Assembly: GCF_041916975.1 (NCBI RefSeq)
Contig: NZ_JAYRYK010000001.1
Location: 2,108,001-2,172,000, forward strand
From: Sphingosinicella sp041916975
GTDB lineage: Bacteria; Pseudomonadota; Alphaproteobacteria; Sphingomonadales; Sphingomonadaceae
Length of the DNA stretch: 64,000 nt
Direction: 5' to 3'
A program made the position numbers and the translations under genes. Each line of letters starts with the position of its first letter. The first letter of the stretch is position 1. Below are positions 1 to 8,741 of the stretch, piece after piece. Under the pieces are notes generated by a model. It was not told the DNA's origin, made no database searches, and was given only the letters and a program-made list of their open reading frames with translations.

Positions 1-5
1 CGGGA

Positions 6-2834
6 TCAGAACGTGGCCTTCACACCGAACTTCGCGGTCCAGCTATACTCCTCGTACTGCAGCAGACGCCGCGAGCCGCCGAAGTTCTGATAGGCGAAAT
101 AGGGTTCATCCGTAACGTTCACCCATTCGCCGAACAGCTGGAAATTATCGGTGATCTGGTACTTCGCGCTGAGATCGAGCTGGAAGTGCTTTGCGACGTA
201 GCGATCCTCTTCCGGCGCGTCGCCCAGTTCGTCGAGATACTTGTCGCGGTAGGTGCCCGCCACACGAAGGCTGAGCGGCCCCTTCTCGTAGCCGAGCACG
301 GCGTTGAACGTGTGCTTCGCCGATGCGGGGAGGCCGACTTTGCGCAGATCGCCAAGATCGCCGTCGTTCGGCACCGTGCCTTCGGCGTCCGTGTACGTGT
401 AGTTGAACTGCGCGAGCAGACCGTCGAACGGCGCGGGCAGGAAATCGAAGGCCTGATTGTAGCTGAATTCGAAACCGCGGATCTTCGCCGTCTTGCCGTT
501 GATCGAGGTCGTCGCGGAGTCGAGCAGCACGCCGTTATAGAGGACGTCATCCTCGGTATAGTCGACGATGTAATCCTTGATGTCCTTGTAGAAGACGCCC
601 GCCGACACGGCGGCGTTGCGGCCGAAATAATATTCGACCGAGAGATCGGCGTTCCAGGCGCGGTAGGGCTTCAGATCGGGATTGCCGAATTCGCCTTCGT
701 TGTCCTCGATCATCGCGCGCGGCGCGAGTTTCGAAAGCTTCGGGCGCACGAGATTCTTGTAGCCCGCCGCGCGCAGCACGAGATTGCGCACCGGCTCGTA
801 GCGGATCGTGAGGCTGGGCAGCCAGTCGGTGTAGCTGCGATCGAACGTCTGCGAGGTGACGAAAACCGTGTCGTCCTCAACCGGTTCGCCGCCGAATTCG
901 CCGCCTTCCTCGACAAGCGTGACGATGTTGCCGGTGATGCGGTTCTTCGTGCGCTCCATGCGCACACCGCCGATGACGCGAAGCGTAGCGCTGTCCCAAC
1001 GGCCGAGCAGGTAGGCGGCGAGAATATCCTCGTCGACGCTGTAATCGGATTCAGCAGATGCCGCCGCAGTGTCGAATGGATCGAGTTCGAACAGATCCTG
1101 ACTGTCGTTCCAGAATTTGCGGAAGGATGTCTTCGCGAGCACGGGATCGATGACGGCGAGACCATAATCCTGCGCGCCCAGGAAATCAGCGAGCGTCAGA
1201 TCGTCTTCGCTGTCGAAGCCGTCGTAGATATCGAATGTGCCGTTGTAAAATTTCTCGCGCCAGCGGGCCTTGGCGCCGCCCTGCATGGTGAACTCGCCGG
1301 TGCCGAGTGCGAACACGTGCGAGACATCCGCTTTCAGGGCGTATTCCTCGTCCTGAGAATCGCTGAGCGTCGTACGCTCCACCTTGTCGAATTCATACTC
1401 GGTGGGATCGAGGAAAAGATCGTTTCCGGCAGTGACCGTGTAGCCGGTGAACATGGGCTTGCTGTAGTCGAACTGGACACCGAATTCGCCTTCGTCTTCG
1501 AACTTGCGTTCGAACACAACAGGGTCGATCGAGCCGTTTTCGCGCTCGCTCGATTTCGCCCAGCTCGCCGAATAGACGAGTTTCCAAGGCCCTGTTTCCG
1601 TCTCGCCGCCGAGTGTCAGGGAGCGAATCTTCTGCGATTCGAAGCGGTCCTTGAGATCGCGCTGCACGCTGATCTCACCGTCATCGGAGAGGAATGTCGC
1701 CGTCGTATCCGAACCCTCCGCGGGGGCTTCATCCATCTCGAATATCAGGCGACGGCGATATTCCTGATCGTCGAACTGGCTGTAGAGACCGCGCACGTAA
1801 AGCGTGGTGCTTTCGCCCGCCTTGAAATCAAACGAGAGCGAGGCCGAAATGCGTTCGCGCTCCACATCATAGTCGCGGTATTCGACCGTGTCGGCATAGA
1901 CGGTCCCGTCGTCCTCGTCCCAGCCGTCCATCTCCATGTTGTCGGTCGCGAACTTGCGCTTGTAATAAGAAATGCCGCCGGCGACGCCGATATTGTCGCT
2001 GAGCTTCGTCGAGAAATCGATCGCGCCCTTGGGCGAGAGATGATCGGTGAGATCGTTGTAGCTGCCTTCCGCGCTCAGCTTCAGCAGATCCTTCTTGCGC
2101 GCGAACGCGCTCGTCGTGTTGATCTCGATCGAAGCGCCGATCGTGTCGCCGTCCATGTCCGGCGTCAGCGACTTCTTCACCTCGATCGATTCGATGAGAT
2201 CGCTGGAGATCACGTCGAGCGCGACGGAGCGCACGTCCGATTCCGGTGCAGGCAGGCGGACACCGTTCAGCGAAGAGGAATTCAGCTCGGGATCGAGGCC
2301 GCGGATCGAAACGAAGCGGCCCTCGCCCTGATCGTTGAGGATGTTGACGCCGGGCAGGCGGCGCAGCGATTCCGCGACGTTCTGATCGGGGAACTGGCCG
2401 ACCGCGTCACGCGTGAGCACGGAAGCGACGCCGTCCGCCGCACGCTGGCGAGAGATCGCACTGCCGAGGTTCGCCTGCTGGCCGATGACGAGGATGAGGC
2501 TGTCGTCGCCCGCGCTGAGCGCGATGTCCGTGCGCGTTGTACCGTCTTCAGTGATGCTGACCGAGGTGCGGCTTTCGTCCGCACCCGCATAGACGGCGCG
2601 CAGCGTGTAGCTGCCCGAGGGCACGTCCGCGAACCGGAAGCTGCCGTCCGCCGCTGCCGACGTCCGACGGCCAAGTTCAACGAGTTCCACCTCGGCACCC
2701 TGCAGACCGCGAACGCCGCCAGCGTCGACGACGCTGCCGACGAGCGTGCCTGCGAAGGCGGGCGTGGAAAGCGAGGTGACGGCAAACAGCGCGGCCACGA
2801 GGCGGCTGCGACGAACGCGAATGCGGTGCGACAT
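6..2834 (-). CDS. TonB-dependent receptor
   Basis: Outer-membrane TonB-dependent receptor of 942 aa, complete. The N-terminus has an Arg-rich start and signal peptide ending near residue 28 (PAFAG). It is followed by a carboxypeptidase-regulatory-like beta-sandwich domain (about 29-100), a TonB-box-like stretch DSLILVIG (111-118), a plug domain (about 125-240, with RLPGVNI and VSIRGLD) and a long beta-barrel ending in a terminal Phe, as outer-membrane barrels do. This architecture matches the TonB-Xanth-Caul class common in sphingomonads and Caulobacter. The substrate cannot be read from the sequence; this class often imports oligosaccharides or other large nutrients. No partner hydrolase or regulator is visible because the window ends just downstream. 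It is in tandem with katG, but a 176-bp gap with a strong hairpin separates them, so it probably has its own promoter. Confidence 0.93.
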   Translation of the reverse strand: MSHRIRVRRSRLVAALFAVTSLSTPAFAGTLVGSVVDAGGVRGLQGAEVELVELGRRTSAAADGSFRFADVPSGSYTLRAVYAGADESRTSVSITEDGTTRTDIALSAGDDSLILVIGQQANLGSAISRQRAADGVASVLTRDAVGQFPDQNVAESLRRLPGVNILNDQGEGRFVSIRGLDPELNSSSLNGVRLPAPESDVRSVALDVISSDLIESIEVKKSLTPDMDGDTIGASIEINTTSAFARKKDLLKLSAEGSYNDLTDHLSPKGAIDFSTKLSDNIGVAGGISYYKRKFATDNMEMDGWDEDDGTVYADTVEYRDYDVERERISASLSFDFKAGESTTLYVRGLYSQFDDQEYRRRLIFEMDEAPAEGSDTTATFLSDDGEISVQRDLKDRFESQKIRSLTLGGETETGPWKLVYSASWAKSSERENGSIDPVVFERKFEDEGEFGVQFDYSKPMFTGYTVTAGNDLFLDPTEYEFDKVERTTLSDSQDEEYALKADVSHVFALGTGEFTMQGGAKARWREKFYNGTFDIYDGFDSEDDLTLADFLGAQDYGLAVIDPVLAKTSFRKFWNDSQDLFELDPFDTAAASAESDYSVDEDILAAYLLGRWDSATLRVIGGVRMERTKNRITGNIVTLVEEGGEFGGEPVEDDTVFVTSQTFDRSYTDWLPSLTIRYEPVRNLVLRAAGYKNLVRPKLSKLAPRAMIEDNEGEFGNPDLKPYRAWNADLSVEYYFGRNAAVSAGVFYKDIKDYIVDYTEDDVLYNGVLLDSATTSINGKTAKIRGFEFSYNQAFDFLPAPFDGLLAQFNYTYTDAEGTVPNDGDLGDLRKVGLPASAKHTFNAVLGYEKGPLSLRVAGTYRDKYLDELGDAPEEDRYVAKHFQLDLSAKYQITDNFQLFGEWVNVTDEPYFAYQNFGGSRRLLQYEEYSWTAKFGVKATF

Positions 2835-2953
2835 GGAATACCCCTTGTGCGGGGCAGTCCCGATGCCGCCCCTTCGCGGCGAGGCATTAGGGGCGGGTCG
2901 TTACGCGCGGGCGTCGTTTGTATGACGGAAAAATGCACGAAAGATTTCAGAAT

Positions 2954-2988
2954 GATAACGGCAAGACCGCATGGGCCTTGCCGTTATC
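2954..2988 (-). terminator. hairpin downstream of katG
   Basis: A perfect 12-bp inverted repeat (GATAACGGCAAG / CTTGCCGTTATC) with an 11-nt loop lies 22 bp past the katG stop codon, between katG and the receptor promoter region. It lacks a long T-run, so termination is inferred from stem strength and position. Confidence 0.55.
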
Positions 2989-3010
2989 CCCTGTGCATGG
3001 ACAGCCGCAA

Positions 3011-5170
3011 TCAGAACCGATCGGCGTTCATCACCTTCGTCCACGCGGCGACGAAATCCTTCACGAACGTCTCCGCGCTATCATCCTGCGCATAGACTTC
3101 CGCATAAGCGCGCAGGATCGAATTGGAGCCGAAGGTGAGATCGAGTTCGGTCGCGGTCCACTTCGCCGCGCCCGTTTTGCGATCGCGGATTTCGAAGATG
3201 CCGTTCCCGGCGGGCACCCATTTGTTGGCCATGTCGCAGAGGTTGACGAAGAAGTCGTTCGTCAGCGTGCCGACGCGGCCGGTAAACACGCCGTGGCTGG
3301 TGCCGCCGTGGTTCGTGCCGAGCACACGCATTCCGCCGACGAGCACGCTCATCTCCGGTGCGGTGAGGCCCATGAGCTGCGTGCGATCCAGCATCAGCTC
3401 GGCGGGCTTCACGGCGTAGTCCTGCTTCAGCCAGTTGCGATAGCCGTCGTGGATGGGCTCGAGCGGTGCAAAGCTCTCCGCATCGGTCATCGCATCGGTC
3501 GCGTCGCCGCGGCCCGGCATGAACGGTACCTCCACGTCGAAGCCCGCAGCCTTTGCCGCCTGCGCGACGCCGACATTGCCGGCCAGGACGATGACGTCCG
3601 CAATGCTCGCCCCGCTTTCTGCCGCGATCGGCTCCAGCACCGAGAGCACGCGCGCGAGGCGCGCTGGCTCGTTGCCTTCCCAATCCTTCTGCGGAGCAAG
3701 GCGGATACGCGCGCCGTTGGCGCCGCCACGCATGTCCGATCCGCGGAAGGTTCGTGCGCTGTCCCATCCGGTCGTGACCATGTCGCTGATCGAAAGGCCG
3801 CTCGCGGCGATCTTCGCCTTCACTGCGTCGACGTTCCACGATGTGCTGCCCGCCGGAACCGGATCCTGCCAGATCAGGTCTTCCGCCGGAACATCCGGCC
3901 CGAAATAGCGAGCCTTCGGACCCATGTCGCGATGCGTGAGCTTGAACCACGCTCGCGCGAAGGTTTCCCTGAAATAGGCCGGATCGCGATAGAACCGTTC
4001 CGAAATTTCACGGTAGGCGGGGTCCATCTTCATCGCCATGTCGGCATCGGTCATGATCGGATTGAGCCGGATCGAGGGATCTTCGACGTCAACCGGCCTG
4101 TCCTCGTCCTTGATGCTCACCGGCTCGTACTGCCACGCACCGGCCGGACTTTTCTTCAGCTCCCAATCGTGATTGAGGAGCATTTCGAAATAGCCATTGT
4201 CGAACACCGTGGGATGCGTCGTCCACGCGCCTTCGATGCCGCTGGTGATCGCATCGCGGCCTACGCCCGTGCCGCCCGGATTGGCCCAGCCGAAGCCCTG
4301 CTGATCGACGCCCGCGCTTTCCGGGTCCGCGCCGAGCGCGCCCGCATCGCCATTGCCGTGACACTTACCGACGGTGTGGCCTCCCGCGGTGAGCGCGACG
4401 GTCTCTTCATCGTTCATCGCCATGCGGGCAAAGGTTTCGCGCACGTCGCGCGCCGTGCGCAGGGGATCGGGCTGTCCGTCCACGCCTTCGGGATTGACGT
4501 AGATAAGGCCCATCATCACGGCGGCGAGGGGGTTTTCCAGGTCCCGGTCTCCCGAATAACGGCTGCCTTCGCTGCCGCTCGGCGCGAGCCATTCCTTCTC
4601 AGACCCCCAGTACACATCCTTTTCTGGATGCCAGATGTCTTCGCGCCCGAAGCCGAAGCCGAAGGTTTTGAGACCCATCGATTCATACGCGACGGTGCCC
4701 GCAAGGATGATGAGATCGGCCCAGCTGACGGCGTTGCCGTATTTCTTTTTGATCGGCCACAGGAGGCGCCGCGCCTTGTCGAGGCTGACGTTATCGGGCC
4801 AGCTGCTGAGCGGCGCGAAGCGCTGATTGCCGGTGCCGCCGCCGCCGCGGCCGTCCGCCGTGCGATAGCTGCCCGCCGCGTGCCACGCCATGCGGATCAT
4901 CAGGCCGCCATAGTGGCCCCAATCGGCCGGCCACCAATCCTGGCTGTCGGTCATCAGCGCATGGAGATCCTGCTTCAGCGCCGCGATATCCAGCGTCTTC
5001 AGCTTTTCGCGGTAGTCGAAACCCTTGCCGAGCGGATTGGTCTTGCCGTCGTGCTGGTGGAGAATGTCGAAATTGAGCGCCTCCGGCCACCAGTTCATAC
5101 TGGACGACAACACCGTATTGCTGCCGTGCATAACCGGGCACTTGCCCTTCGGACTCGTCATCTCGTTCAT
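3011..5170 (-). CDS. katG: catalase-peroxidase KatG
   Basis: Bifunctional haem catalase-peroxidase (719 aa) that degrades hydrogen peroxide and has broad peroxidase activity. The distal active-site triad is visible as R93, W96 and H97 in MIRMAWHAAGSYR. The proximal haem ligand is H266 in LTAGGHTVGKCHG. Y225 and M251 have the same spacing as the Tyr and Met of the Met-Tyr-Trp cofactor of known KatGs. The second, degenerate peroxidase domain is present, so the length is that of the full family. The ATG start at 5170 gives the usual N-terminus (CPVMHG). No oxyR-like regulator is adjacent. Upstream of the start there is a 14-bp palindrome at 5274-5287 that could be an operator. Confidence 0.98.
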   Translation of the reverse strand: MNEMTSPKGKCPVMHGSNTVLSSSMNWWPEALNFDILHQHDGKTNPLGKGFDYREKLKTLDIAALKQDLHALMTDSQDWWPADWGHYGGLMIRMAWHAAGSYRTADGRGGGGTGNQRFAPLSSWPDNVSLDKARRLLWPIKKKYGNAVSWADLIILAGTVAYESMGLKTFGFGFGREDIWHPEKDVYWGSEKEWLAPSGSEGSRYSGDRDLENPLAAVMMGLIYVNPEGVDGQPDPLRTARDVRETFARMAMNDEETVALTAGGHTVGKCHGNGDAGALGADPESAGVDQQGFGWANPGGTGVGRDAITSGIEGAWTTHPTVFDNGYFEMLLNHDWELKKSPAGAWQYEPVSIKDEDRPVDVEDPSIRLNPIMTDADMAMKMDPAYREISERFYRDPAYFRETFARAWFKLTHRDMGPKARYFGPDVPAEDLIWQDPVPAGSTSWNVDAVKAKIAASGLSISDMVTTGWDSARTFRGSDMRGGANGARIRLAPQKDWEGNEPARLARVLSVLEPIAAESGASIADVIVLAGNVGVAQAAKAAGFDVEVPFMPGRGDATDAMTDAESFAPLEPIHDGYRNWLKQDYAVKPAELMLDRTQLMGLTAPEMSVLVGGMRVLGTNHGGTSHGVFTGRVGTLTNDFFVNLCDMANKWVPAGNGIFEIRDRKTGAAKWTATELDLTFGSNSILRAYAEVYAQDDSAETFVKDFVAAWTKVMNADRF

Positions 5171-5273
5171 CGCTTCCTCCCGCCTTGCGAAATACTGCCA
5201 TCAGGATCGCACGAGTTAGACCGCGGACGATTTATTGGGCAATCCGATTTATCTCGTCACAGTAATCGATTGG

Positions 5274-5287
5274 GGCGATATATCGCC
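5274..5287. promoter_or_regulatory. 14-bp palindrome upstream of katG
   Basis: GGCGATATATCGCC is a perfect palindrome in the 220-bp region between the divergent katG and the small exported protein. It could be an operator for either gene. It does not match the OxyR consensus, and the regulator is unknown. Confidence 0.3.
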
Positions 5288-5417
5288 GCGCGCGTCCGCA
5301 GTATACGCGCATGAACGGCCTAGGAGAACCATCGGACCGGCCGTGACCATAATTGACGGCTCATCAAAATGGATGTTCTTGAAGGCGTGATCCATGGCGA
5401 TCACGACGGGGGCAGAC

Positions 5418-5831
5418 ATGCGTATCATCAGCAGCATCTTGACCGGCGCGGTCATGACGACATCGGCCTCGGCCGAACCCTTGGCGGTCCAAGACAGTTT
5501 CAGCAGAACGGAAGGCGTTGTCGGGCTGGGTCTCACCATCCCCATCGGCGGTTCCCGGGACAAGGCAGAGCCGCGCGTGGAATTGCGGCTGACACGCGAT
5601 GTGGTGAATTTCGACGGCACCCGGCAATCCTCCGCGCTGCGGCATCAAATGGGCACCCGGATCGGCTTTTCGCTCGCGCCGGGACACAGGCTTCTGCTCA
5701 ACGGAGAGCCCGTCGAAGACCTGCAGAAGAACGGCATGTCCACGCTTGGATGGGTTGCGGTAGGTGTGGGGGCCACGCTGATTATCGGCGGCGTGCTCGT
5801 GGCGGATGCGGCGCGCGACGCCAGCGAATAA
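5418..5831 (+). CDS. small exported membrane-anchored hypothetical protein
   Basis: A 137-aa protein not recognised by family. The start at 5418 is preferred over an ATG eight codons upstream because it follows a G-rich ribosome-binding stretch and opens a signal peptide (MRIISSILTGAVMTTSASA). The middle (VGLGLTIPIGG, RVELRLTRDVV) is beta-rich. A hydrophobic segment (WVAVGVGATLIIGGVLVADAA) near the C-terminus predicts a membrane anchor. It lies immediately outside the left attachment repeat and is therefore the last chromosomal gene before the mobile element. It is divergent from katG; a link to peroxide stress is not supported by anything beyond position. Confidence 0.6.
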   Translation: MRIISSILTGAVMTTSASAEPLAVQDSFSRTEGVVGLGLTIPIGGSRDKAEPRVELRLTRDVVNFDGTRQSSALRHQMGTRIGFSLAPGHRLLLNGEPVEDLQKNGMSTLGWVAVGVGATLIIGGVLVADAARDASE

Positions 5832-5851
5832 GCTGGTTTCTTTGTGAAAAC

Positions 5852-5903
5852 ACTGGAGCGGGCGAAGGGATTCGAACCCTCGACCCCAACCTTGGCAAGG
5901 TTG
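5852..5903. repeat. left attachment site, 52-bp direct repeat with tRNA-Gly 3' fragment
   Basis: Identical over 52 bp to 49940-49991. It contains tRNA-Gly nucleotides 26-75 (anticodon arm 3' half, T-arm, acceptor strand, CCA) plus two flanking bases, but no 5' half. This is a displaced tRNA fragment and not a functional tRNA. Identity stops at 5904, which marks the element side. Confidence 0.93.
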
Positions 5904-5919
5904 CAAAAACGCGTTTTTG
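5904..5919. repeat. 16-bp palindrome at the left att junction
   Basis: CAAAAACGCGTTTTTG is a perfect palindrome starting on the first base inside the left repeat. It could be a recombinase or excisionase site, or a weak bidirectional terminator. There is no direct evidence for either. Confidence 0.4.
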
Positions 5920-6016
5920 GCTGATTGCCGTTGACTGCCTTTGACTTCAAATATCCTAGTATTCTGCCGTTTTCTGTTAAAATGATCAGTAGCAGACAGC
6001 GACGAATATTCGCTCG

Positions 6017-6037
6017 GTGGTAGCCCGGTGGTAGCCC
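6017..6037. repeat. tandem GTGGTAGCC motif, putative integrase arm site (left)
   Basis: Two head-to-tail copies of GTGGTAGCCC separated by one base. The same 21-bp block, with one mismatch and in the same orientation, occurs inside the right end at 49855-49875. Paired repeats internal to both att cores fit arm-type binding sites of a tyrosine integrase. Binding is inferred. Confidence 0.55.
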
Positions 6038-6067
6038 AGAAGGCAAAATCATGCTATAGGTTCGGTC

Positions 6068-7378
6068 ATGAAGACCAAACTTTCCAAGACTGCCGCAGAC
6101 ATCGCCGAGCCGAAATCAGTGCGGTATACCATCTGGGATTCCGAGCTTACCGGGTTCGCCCTTCGGGTGACCCCCGCTGGCGCGAAGTCGTGGGCAGTGA
6201 AGTATCGCGTAGGTGAAGGCGGCCGGACCGCCGCCGTCCGCTGGTATACGATCGGCACCTATCCCGAGACGCCTGCCACAGACGCGCGCAAGGCCGCCGA
6301 AATTGCTCTGGCGCGCGTGCGGTTAGGCGAAGATCCCAGCGGCGAGCGCATTACGAAGCGCGCCGAAATGACCGTGTCGCAGGCCATCGATTTCTATGAG
6401 CAGGAAGGCTGCTTCGTGCAGCGCGGCATTCGGCAGGGCGAACCGATGAAACCGATGACGAAGGACTATACTCTCGCCCGTCTGCGCCATCACGTCGTTC
6501 GGCTGCTGGGCAAAAGGCGTATCACCGAAATCGACGAGGGCGACATCACCACGTTCGTGCGAGATGTGAGCGCCGGAAAGACCGCGCGCGACGAGTGGAT
6601 CGTCGATCCCGAAACCGGCAAGCGTAAGCGCGTTATCGTCCGCGGCGGCGAAGGCGCCGCGCGGAAGGTCGTGCGCGACCTGTCCGCGGTCTATTCCTTC
6701 TTAAAGACGCATAAGAGGAAGACACGGGTCACTCACAATCCGGTAGAAGACGCAAGCGTCCGAAAGACGGACAATAAGCGCACGCGCTTTCTCTCGATAG
6801 AAGAGGTGAAGCGCCTAGGCGAAGCTCTCAATGCGCTGGAGGCCCAAGGCGTAAACGCCAAGGCAGTAAATATTGCCCGGCTCTGGGCGTTGTCCGGCTG
6901 TCGCCGAAACGAAATCGCCGGCCTGAAATGGTCGGAAGTCGATTTTGATCGCGGCTTGCTCGTTTTCGATGACACGAAAACCGGCAGAAGCGTCCGCCCG
7001 CTCGGCGCTGCGGCCATAGCGCTACTCGAAGCTTTGAAACCCGAAGAGGCCGAAGGCTATGTCTTCCCGGCGGAGCGTGGCGACGGGTTCTACCAGGGCA
7101 CGAAGACCGTGTGGCAGGCTGCAATCAAGAAGGCGGCGCTTCCCGGCGTGACGCCTCACGTTCTCCGCCACACTCTCGGTAGCGCGGCTGCGTCTGCGGG
7201 CGAGGCCCTGCTGATGGTTGGCTCGCTTCTCGGACATGCGAATGCACGATCGACAGCGATCTACGCTCATATCTCTCATGATCCGGCGCGGCTGGCGGCC
7301 GATCGCGTAACCGGCCCTCTTGCTGAAGCATTGGGCCGCCCTCTACCAAAGCAGGCGATGGAAACGATCCCCGCCTGA
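6068..7378 (+). CDS. int: P4-type tyrosine recombinase/integrase
   Basis: A 436-aa site-specific recombinase that would integrate and excise the element at tRNA-Gly. Residues 1-90 form the DUF4102 arm-binding domain (SELTGFALRVTPAGAKSW). A SAM-like core-binding domain follows (about 105-230), then the catalytic domain. The catalytic set is readable: R279 in GCRRNEI, H364-x-x-R367 in HVLRH, H390 in LLGHAN and nucleophile Y399 in AIYAHI. It lies 165 bp inside the left att repeat and points into the element. All key residues are intact, so the enzyme is probably functional. Confidence 0.96.
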   Translation: MKTKLSKTAADIAEPKSVRYTIWDSELTGFALRVTPAGAKSWAVKYRVGEGGRTAAVRWYTIGTYPETPATDARKAAEIALARVRLGEDPSGERITKRAEMTVSQAIDFYEQEGCFVQRGIRQGEPMKPMTKDYTLARLRHHVVRLLGKRRITEIDEGDITTFVRDVSAGKTARDEWIVDPETGKRKRVIVRGGEGAARKVVRDLSAVYSFLKTHKRKTRVTHNPVEDASVRKTDNKRTRFLSIEEVKRLGEALNALEAQGVNAKAVNIARLWALSGCRRNEIAGLKWSEVDFDRGLLVFDDTKTGRSVRPLGAAAIALLEALKPEEAEGYVFPAERGDGFYQGTKTVWQAAIKKAALPGVTPHVLRHTLGSAAASAGEALLMVGSLLGHANARSTAIYAHISHDPARLAADRVTGPLAEALGRPLPKQAMETIPA

Positions 7379-7391
7379 TTTCTGGAAAAAT

Positions 7392-7418
7392 GCCCGCCCG
7401 GCGCACCGGACGGGCTTT
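7392..7418. terminator. hairpin between convergent int and DUF736 genes
   Basis: A GC-rich 10-bp stem (GCCCGCCCGG / CCGGACGGGC, one mismatch) with a 4-nt loop lies in the 51-bp gap between the two convergent stop codons, followed by TTT on the plus side and preceded by an A-run. It is a likely bidirectional terminator. Confidence 0.55.
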
Positions 7419-7429
7419 GCGCTGGTAGG

Positions 7430-7756
7430 TCAGTCGCCGGTCCGGCGATTGGAACGCGACCAGATCAGGCTGAAAGTCTCGCCGCCTTCATCGTCGAAGA
7501 GGTTGGCGTAGATCGGTGCGGCGAAGCTGGGATCGTCGAGCTTTAGCCCCAGATATGCGCGGCCCTCGTTCGACTGCTTGGTCCAGGCAGCGCCGACTTC
7601 GGCGTTACCGGTGTAAACCCGGTGCGTGGGGGCGTTCTCGCTGGGCGGGTTCTGATCGGGGACGATGCGAACCCCCTTGGCCTGAACGCTGAGTGTCACG
7701 ATGTCGCCGACATATTCGCCTTTGGCGGTCTTCTTGAAAGTGCCGATGGTAGCCAT
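7430..7756 (-). CDS. DUF736 family protein
   Basis: A 108-aa protein of the DUF736 family, beginning MATIGTFKK and ending in the typical SLIWSRSNRR region. DUF736 genes are recurrent members of alphaproteobacterial conjugative plasmids and integrative elements; the biochemical role is unknown. The start at 7756 is chosen because a good ribosome-binding site (GGAAAGGA) lies eight bases upstream and family homology begins exactly there. An in-frame open stretch extends a further 87 codons upstream but has no family resemblance. It is convergent with int. The leader contains one arm of a 24-bp inverted repeat. Confidence 0.88.
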   Translation of the reverse strand: MATIGTFKKTAKGEYVGDIVTLSVQAKGVRIVPDQNPPSENAPTHRVYTGNAEVGAAWTKQSNEGRAYLGLKLDDPSFAAPIYANLFDDEGGETFSLIWSRSNRRTGD

Positions 7757-7777
7757 GATGATATCCTTTCCTTGCTC

Positions 7778-8024
7778 CGAGACCATGCCCTTCATGGCCT
7801 CGATGGCTTGGGACATGACCGGGACTGCCGCGGCCGCAGCCGAAGGCCCGTAAGCAAAGCTGGAGGACGGCGAGGGGCGCTCTTTTTTGCCTCGCGAGGA
7901 ATGACGGCGCTCGCCGCCGGCAGGGGAAAAAAGGGCGAACCTGCCGTTGCGGCCCCAAGCGGCAGAGGCGCAGCCGGTTTCGGTCATCAAGCCTTTCGAA
8001 GAGGCCATGAAGGGCATGGTCTCG
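7778..8024. repeat. 24-bp perfect inverted repeat flanking 199 bp
   Basis: The 24 bases at 7778-7801 recur as an exact reverse complement at 8001-8024. Both arms read EAMKGMVS in their own outward frame. The arms bracket 199 bp with no convincing gene and cover most of the 364-bp gap between the DUF736 and mucR-like genes. No transposase or target duplication is visible. It may be a leftover duplicated coding end or a structural leader. Confidence 0.7.
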
Positions 8025-8120
8025 CGAGGCGCAAAGGAGACTGGCTAGCGCGTTCGGCTTTGAGCAGACCGGCGCGAAATTGGAGGCCGACCGGCTCACC
8101 AACTCCTAGGCAGGGTGCCG

Positions 8121-8582
8121 TCAGGCGCCGGATTTTGCGCGCCCGCGAGCCGGCGCCTTCGCTGCTGGCTTGCGGCCGCCGCCGCGTCCCTTGGTGCCAA
8201 GGCCGATCTGCTTGGCGAGCGCCCGCCGCGTCTCGGCATAGTTCGGCGCGACCATCGGATAGTCTTTGGGGAGATTCCACTTTGCGCGATAGTCGTCGGG
8301 CGTCATGCCATAGGCGTTCATCAAATGACGGCGCATCATTTTCAGCTTTTTACCGTCCTCGAGACAGACGATATAGTCGGGCTTAACCGACGAACGGATC
8401 GAAACCGCCGGTTTCTGCTCCTCGACCGGCTCGACGACCGGCGAACCCAGTCCCGCCAGCGCGCCATGAACGCGCGCGATCAGGTCGGGAAGATCGGCGA
8501 GGCCGACGGCATTGTTCGAGACATGCGCCGCGACAATATCGGCGGTGAGCGTGAGCAGCATATCCTGAGTGTCTTCGGCCAT
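8121..8582 (-). CDS. MucR/Ros family transcriptional regulator
   Basis: A 153-aa DNA-binding regulator. The MucR domain spans about residues 60-130 (VKPDYIVCLEDGKKLKMMRRHLMNAYGMTP continuing with DDYRAKW), followed by a basic Ala/Gly/Arg/Lys-rich tail. Of the four Ros-type zinc-ligand positions, C73 and H86 are present, while the second Cys position is D76 and the fourth His position is Y91. Such degenerate zinc fingers are common in the family. MucR proteins bind AT-rich DNA and often silence horizontally acquired genes, so a role in controlling element transfer or silencing the backbone is plausible. It lies between the parB-like and DUF736 genes on the same strand. Confidence 0.88.
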   Translation of the reverse strand: MAEDTQDMLLTLTADIVAAHVSNNAVGLADLPDLIARVHGALAGLGSPVVEPVEEQKPAVSIRSSVKPDYIVCLEDGKKLKMMRRHLMNAYGMTPDDYRAKWNLPKDYPMVAPNYAETRRALAKQIGLGTKGRGGGRKPAAKAPARGRAKSGA

Positions 8583-8741
8583 CGGTCATCTCCTATTCGA
8601 CCCATGCCCTATCGCCTGTGTTACCGTCCGGCCACGACTATTTGGCCGTTAGGGTATCGCGCCGTGCGCCCAAGGGGCGCGCGGCGCGCGATTTTTTTGC
8701 CAGATGGAATGGGCGGCGGCACGCGCCGCCGCCCTCGACCG

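Noticed and set aside
186..5314. Very long plus-strand open frames opposite the TonB receptor and katG (over 790 codons each).
   Set aside because: They are antisense shadows caused by high GC and codon bias; composition is Arg/Ala/Val-rich with no motifs, while the minus-strand frames are textbook proteins.
5171..5393. An OxyR-binding site upstream of katG.
   Set aside because: The spaced ATAG/CTAT pattern is not present; only an unrelated 14-bp palindrome is visible.
5852..5903. A tRNA gene at the left end of the element.
   Set aside because: Only the 3' two-thirds is present; there is no D-arm or 5' acceptor strand, so it is an attachment-site remnant.
7983..8104. A possible degenerate coding end on the plus strand (peptides PFEEAMKGMVS and FGFEQTGAKLEADRLTNS in different frames).
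   Set aside because: It reads like the tail of some protein but changes frame within 60 bases and matches no family I can name; reported only as part of the inverted repeat.
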